From: Candidatus Gastranaerophilales bacterium
Lineage (GTDB): Bacteria > Cyanobacteriota > Vampirovibrionia > Gastranaerophilales > Gastranaerophilaceae
Direction: 5' to 3'
NCBI GenBank assembly: GCA_944326685.1
Contig: CALVEV010000031.1
Span: 62,001 to 126,000 of the forward strand
DNA: 64,000 nucleotides
The position numbers were made by a program, and so were the translations under genes. Position 1 is the stretch's first letter. The number at the start of each line of letters is the position of its first letter. Positions 61,206 through 64,000 of this stretch are shown piece after piece. The notes under the pieces are model-generated. The model was not told where the DNA came from. It worked only from the letters and a program-made list of their open reading frames with translations, and searched no databases.

Positions 61206-61853
61206 TTGTCAAATATTTCTACATTAAGAAATTTAGTAAATAATGGTTGGACAATAGCTAATCGTAGAGGTGTTGTATCTCAAATTGGTAAAGATAACTT
61301 TAAAGAAGTTTCTCAATTAGCAAATCAAGCTAATTTTAGTGATACAGTTACTTTTTCTGAAGCCAAAGAGTATTTGAGTGCTGATAATTTAGAAAATACA
61401 AAAAACACAATAAATAATGTAATTCAATCTTATAAAGAATACGCAAAATGCCCTTATATAAATGAGTATTTGAGAAGTGGTACAGAACTTTCAGAAAAAT
61501 CTAAAAGTCTGTTAGAAAATTTAAAATTAGCAATATTAAATAATAGAGTTACTGGAGAATTTGTAAGAGGTTTAACTCCTACGAGAAAGAATAAATTAGA
61601 AAACATCGATGATGTATCAAAGTTTGTTTTTGAAAATAAAGGATTTACATCAGCGACTCCAAAAATAAATTCAGATTATGCAAATTGCTTTGCATTAGGA
61701 ACTAATGGTTCAAAAGTAATTTTTGATTTAAAAGATTTTCCAGGCTATAAGGCTAATAATTACGAAGTAATATTTGATACTAATGCATTTACAAAAGATA
61801 AGTTCAAAATTGTTCAAGATGGTGAAAGATTATATCGAGTAATTCAAAAATAA
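61206..61853 (+). CDS. Putative mono-ADP-ribosyltransferase (ART-fold, toxin-like)
   Basis: 215 residues from a TTG start at 61206 that has GGAAGG eight bases upstream. The pattern fits the R-S-E class of ADP-ribosyltransferases: YINEYLRSG (84-92), EFVRGLTP with Arg121, ENKGFTSATP with the STS-like Ser149, and NNYEVIFD with catalytic Glu187. In the ExE/QxE motif the first acidic residue is Asn185, so classic arginine-specific activity is doubtful. The end FKIVQDGERLYRVIQK fits the closing strands. It has no signal peptide. It could be an exported effector or part of a self-modifying system; the target is unknown. Confidence 0.68.
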   Translation: MSNISTLRNLVNNGWTIANRRGVVSQIGKDNFKEVSQLANQANFSDTVTFSEAKEYLSADNLENTKNTINNVIQSYKEYAKCPYINEYLRSGTELSEKSKSLLENLKLAILNNRVTGEFVRGLTPTRKNKLENIDDVSKFVFENKGFTSATPKINSDYANCFALGTNGSKVIFDLKDFPGYKANNYEVIFDTNAFTKDKFKIVQDGERLYRVIQK

Positions 61854-61917
61854 GATAAATATTTCAAATTCAAGACAGGCGAGAACGTAGTGAGAGTCGA
61901 GGAGTGAACATACTAAA

Positions 61918-61939
61918 AAAGACACCCGAAGGTGTCTTT
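61918..61939 (-). terminator. Terminator of tRNA-Asp
   Basis: AAAGACACC and GGTGTCTTT close a tetraloop that reads TTCG on the minus strand, followed by Ts. Confidence 0.9.
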
Positions 61940-61943
61940 AAAA

Positions 61944-62021
61944 TGGCGGGAACGACGAGGCTCGAACTCGCGACCTCATGCGTGACAGGCATGCGCTCTA
62001 ACCAAACTGAGCTACGCTCCC
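61944..62021 (-). tRNA. tRNA-Asp (anticodon GTC)
   Basis: On the minus strand: acceptor GGGAGCG pairs with CGTTCCC (one G-U). The D arm is GCTC...GAGC, the anticodon arm CATGC-CTGTCAC-GCATG with anticodon GTC, and the T arm GCGAG-TTCGAGC-CTCGT. Discriminator base G is followed by an encoded CCA. All arms are intact and length is normal. It lies between the ADP-ribosyltransferase-like gene and the sugar porter gene. Confidence 0.96.
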
Positions 62022-62179
62022 ATATTTAGTTGTCATCTTTACGACTTATTGCCGTAAAATTATTGTAGCTTGCTGAAAAAAAAAATGCAAGCATATTTTT
62101 TGCTCAAGATACTAATTGAAATTTATATTTAAAATTATTATTATATAAGTAATATTATTTATTATTAAAGGGTGATTTT

Positions 62180-63541
62180 ATGAAATATTTATGGTTATAT
62201 TTTGTTGCGATAATAGCTTCTTTAGGTGGTTTATTATCAGGTTATGATACGGGAATAATATCAGGTGCGTTATTATTTATAAATGATTCTTGGCATCTAA
62301 CAGATTATTTACAAGGTATTTTAGTTAGTTCTGTTCTTATTGGTGCCGTTATTGGTGCCGCTACAAATGGAATACTCGCTGATATTTTTGGAAGAAAAAA
62401 GATTATTATTGCAACTGCTATAATTTTCATAATCGGTTCAATTGCTTGTGCTTTTGCGCCTAATATTATTATTCTTATTCTATCAAGGATTTTTGTTGGT
62501 TTTGCAGTTGGGATTGTTAATTTTGTGGTACCTTTGTATTTGTCAGAGGTTTCTCCTAAAAATCTTAGAGGGACTTTAGTTTCGTTATATCAATGTGCAA
62601 TAACTTCAGGAATATTGTTTTCATATCTTATAAACGCAACTTTTGCGCATGCTGTTTATAATTGGCGTTGGATGTTATTTGCAGGAGTTGTTCCAGGTTT
62701 AGTTTTACTTATAGGCATGTTATTTTTGCATGATACTCCTAGATGGCTTGTTATAAAAGGAAGAGATAATGAGGCTAAGGATGTTTTAAAAACAATTGAA
62801 CCTGATATTGATGTGGATAACGAAATTTCTAATATAAGAAAAACTTTACAGGAAAATCAATCTAATAATAAATTTGAGTTTGAAAAATGGATGCTGATGC
62901 CTTTTATTGTTGGACTTGGCATTATGTTTGCTCAAATTTGTACGGGAATTAACACTATAATATATTATGCTCCTACAATTTTTAAATTTGCAGGGTTTGA
63001 TTCAAATATTTCTGCTATATATGTTACTGTTGGAATTGGTGTTGTTAATTTCTTAATGACATTTGTAGCTATATATTTTACTGATAGATTAGGTAGAAAA
63101 CCTTTGTTATATATAGGATTGACAGGAGTAATGCTAAGTTTGTTACTTTTAGGTTCTGCTTTTGCTTTTTCTTCTATGTTTAATTTTGATTTAAAATTAT
63201 TATCAGTAATAAGTTTACTTACTTATATTATATCTTTTGCAATGAGTTTAGGTCCAATTGGTTGGGTAATCGTATCAGAAGTGTTTCCATTAAAAATAAG
63301 AGGACTTGCAATGAGTTTGTGTACAGTTGCAAACTTTGGATTTAATTTCTTTGTAGTTGCCTCATTTCCTGTGTTGATGTATAGATTTGGAGGAGCAATT
63401 ACATTCTGGATGTTTGCAATTGTATCTCTACTATGCTTGATATTTGTTTACTATTTTGTTCCGGAAACAAAGGGAATTTCACTTGAACAAATTGAATCAA
63501 ATTGGAAAAATTATGTGAAGCCAAGAGATTTTAAAAATTAA
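62180..63541 (+). CDS. Sugar porter family MFS transporter
   Basis: This 453-residue protein has twelve membrane segments and clear sugar-porter signatures: SGYDTGIISGALLFI in helix 1, ADIFGRKKIII after helix 2, VPLYLSEVSPKNLRGTLVSL, then DTPRWLV after helix 6. In the second half are QICTGINTIIYYAPTIF, DRLGRKP and PETKGISLEQIE. These fit XylE/GalP/AraE-type proton-sugar symporters. The substrate (pentose, hexose or inositol) cannot be told. No sugar-metabolism gene is adjacent. An AAAGGGTG ribosome site precedes the ATG. Confidence 0.93.
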   Translation: MKYLWLYFVAIIASLGGLLSGYDTGIISGALLFINDSWHLTDYLQGILVSSVLIGAVIGAATNGILADIFGRKKIIIATAIIFIIGSIACAFAPNIIILILSRIFVGFAVGIVNFVVPLYLSEVSPKNLRGTLVSLYQCAITSGILFSYLINATFAHAVYNWRWMLFAGVVPGLVLLIGMLFLHDTPRWLVIKGRDNEAKDVLKTIEPDIDVDNEISNIRKTLQENQSNNKFEFEKWMLMPFIVGLGIMFAQICTGINTIIYYAPTIFKFAGFDSNISAIYVTVGIGVVNFLMTFVAIYFTDRLGRKPLLYIGLTGVMLSLLLLGSAFAFSSMFNFDLKLLSVISLLTYIISFAMSLGPIGWVIVSEVFPLKIRGLAMSLCTVANFGFNFFVVASFPVLMYRFGGAITFWMFAIVSLLCLIFVYYFVPETKGISLEQIESNWKNYVKPRDFKN

Positions 63542-64000
63542 ATTTTTTAATAAAGAATGGATAAATTGAAGTTATAAATAATCCTATTATTATATGGCTT
63601 AAAAATAGCATTATTCTTGAATGGAAGTCAATGTTAAGTAAGAAATATAAAATTAATCCACCTATAATAAAACGGAATAATTTTTTTAATAAACTTCCAC
63701 TCTTGGAATCAAAGTTAATAAATCTTTTTTCTATAATCCAACCTCCAAATATCCCAATAATCCAGCCTAATCTGGCAAACATTTCTATTTTTACGGATGT
63801 CGGATAGTATAGAAGTTTTCCATTTAAATAATCCATTGGATAACTTTTTAAGTTAACAAATAAAAGAACAAATAAACTAATTAAACTTACTAATGAAAAT
63901 ATTAAAATATCTCTATTTTTACCTTTTTCTTCCCATTTTATGAGTTTATAAGATAGAAAAATAATTAATATACTTGATAAAAAACCTACAATAACATCTT
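63531..64000 (-). CDS. PAP2-like membrane phosphatase, C-terminal part
   Basis: The frame is open from the right window edge to the stop at 63531, giving at least 156 residues without an N-terminus. The visible part begins DVIVGFLSSILIIFLSYKLI, which resembles the last conserved stretch of PAP2 domains (DV-x-x-G). It continues with IEMFARLGWIIGIFGGWIIE and KRFINFDSKSG, then further hydrophobic helices. The G-W/F-x-x-G...EKR-F/Y-x-NF pattern is seen in the C-terminal extension of Firmicute PAP2 lipid-phosphate phosphatases. The catalytic His residues would lie outside the window. The 3' end overlaps the convergent sugar porter by 11 bp. Confidence 0.68.
   Translation of the reverse strand, partial: DVIVGFLSSILIIFLSYKLIKWEEKGKNRDILIFSLVSLISLFVLLFVNLKSYPMDYLNGKLLYYPTSVKIEMFARLGWIIGIFGGWIIEKRFINFDSKSGSLLKKLFRFIIGGLILYFLLNIDFHSRIMLFLSHIIIGLFITSIYPFFIKKFNF

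Noticed and set aside
61860-62020. Plus-strand reading frame continuing through the terminator and antisense to tRNA-Asp (AGTTRLELATSC...)
   Set aside because: This is the well-known spurious translation of an antisense tRNA; the tRNA is intact on the other strand.
1-64000. CRISPR array, insertion sequence or prophage
   Set aside because: No regularly spaced repeats, transposase, integrase or phage structural gene was seen in the window.

Overview
The window is AT-rich (roughly 70% A+T by eye) and densely coded on both strands. It reads as chromosomal core sequence of a Gram-negative-type bacterium: a two-partner-secretion-type outer-membrane barrel, Skp/OmpH, an LptF/LptG permease, flagellar switch and stator genes and flagellin, many TPR proteins, and a PSP1/RicT protein. 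With no photosynthesis gene in sight and cyanobacteria-like regulatory motifs, the best guess is a gut-type non-photosynthetic relative of Cyanobacteria (Vampirovibrionia/Melainabacteria, Gastranaerophilales). That placement is inference from gene content, not from a marker-gene tree.

Layout. 1-4.7 kb: partial dGTPase, ribosomal protein S1, Maf nucleotide pyrophosphatase, Skp, TpsB/Omp85-like barrel. 4.8-8.7 kb: small unknown gene, then a minus-strand flagellar block motA-motB-fliL-fliM-fliN. 8.8-16.5 kb: amidase, ruvB, small unknown, TerC-like protein, rlmN, a flagellin-glycosylation-type Maf protein, dtd, rpsO with a pseudoknot-capable leader. 16.5-24.2 kb: HD-GYP protein, fba, rnhA, TPR protein, ferredoxin-nitroreductase, pnp. 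24.4-33.4 kb: EF-hand protein, a group-2-like sigma factor with an elaborate promoter, three tandem GNAT-like paralogues, HEAT-like and DprA-like proteins, pcrA, a fourth GNAT-like paralogue. 33.4-40.1 kb: a leader with two perfect palindromes before an AMIN-like membrane protein, a PilZ-TPR-ACT operon, another TPR protein, a GH13-like protein. 40.2-54.3 kb: mutL, lptF/G-like, mtnA, a HEINH metalloprotease-like protein, two zinc dehydrogenases, dnaA, ribH, murQ, gpsA, ricT-like. 54.7-64 kb: flagellin, proBA, tyrA, several small or secreted proteins, a putative ADP-ribosyltransferase, tRNA-Asp, a sugar porter, and a partial PAP2-type protein.

Two regulatory patterns tie scattered genes together. 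(1) Five 18-bp direct repeats of the form WWTGTAAM-NN-WWTGTAAM lie upstream of four lineage-specific unknown genes and the sigma factor. They match the reverse complement of the cyanobacterial HLR1 element, the binding site of the response regulator RpaB. (2) Five genes (three GNAT-like paralogues, the GH13-like protein and the HEINH protein) share an upstream TAGCAA-(16-18 nt)-TTTWWW arrangement. In the first four the start codon lies only 5-8 nt past the second box and no Shine-Dalgarno is present, which suggests a special promoter and leaderless mRNA. The same GNAT-like and GH13-like proteins carry a short N-terminal motif, (I)(N/S/K)FK(A/G). Together these look like an undescribed, co-regulated set of tagged proteins.
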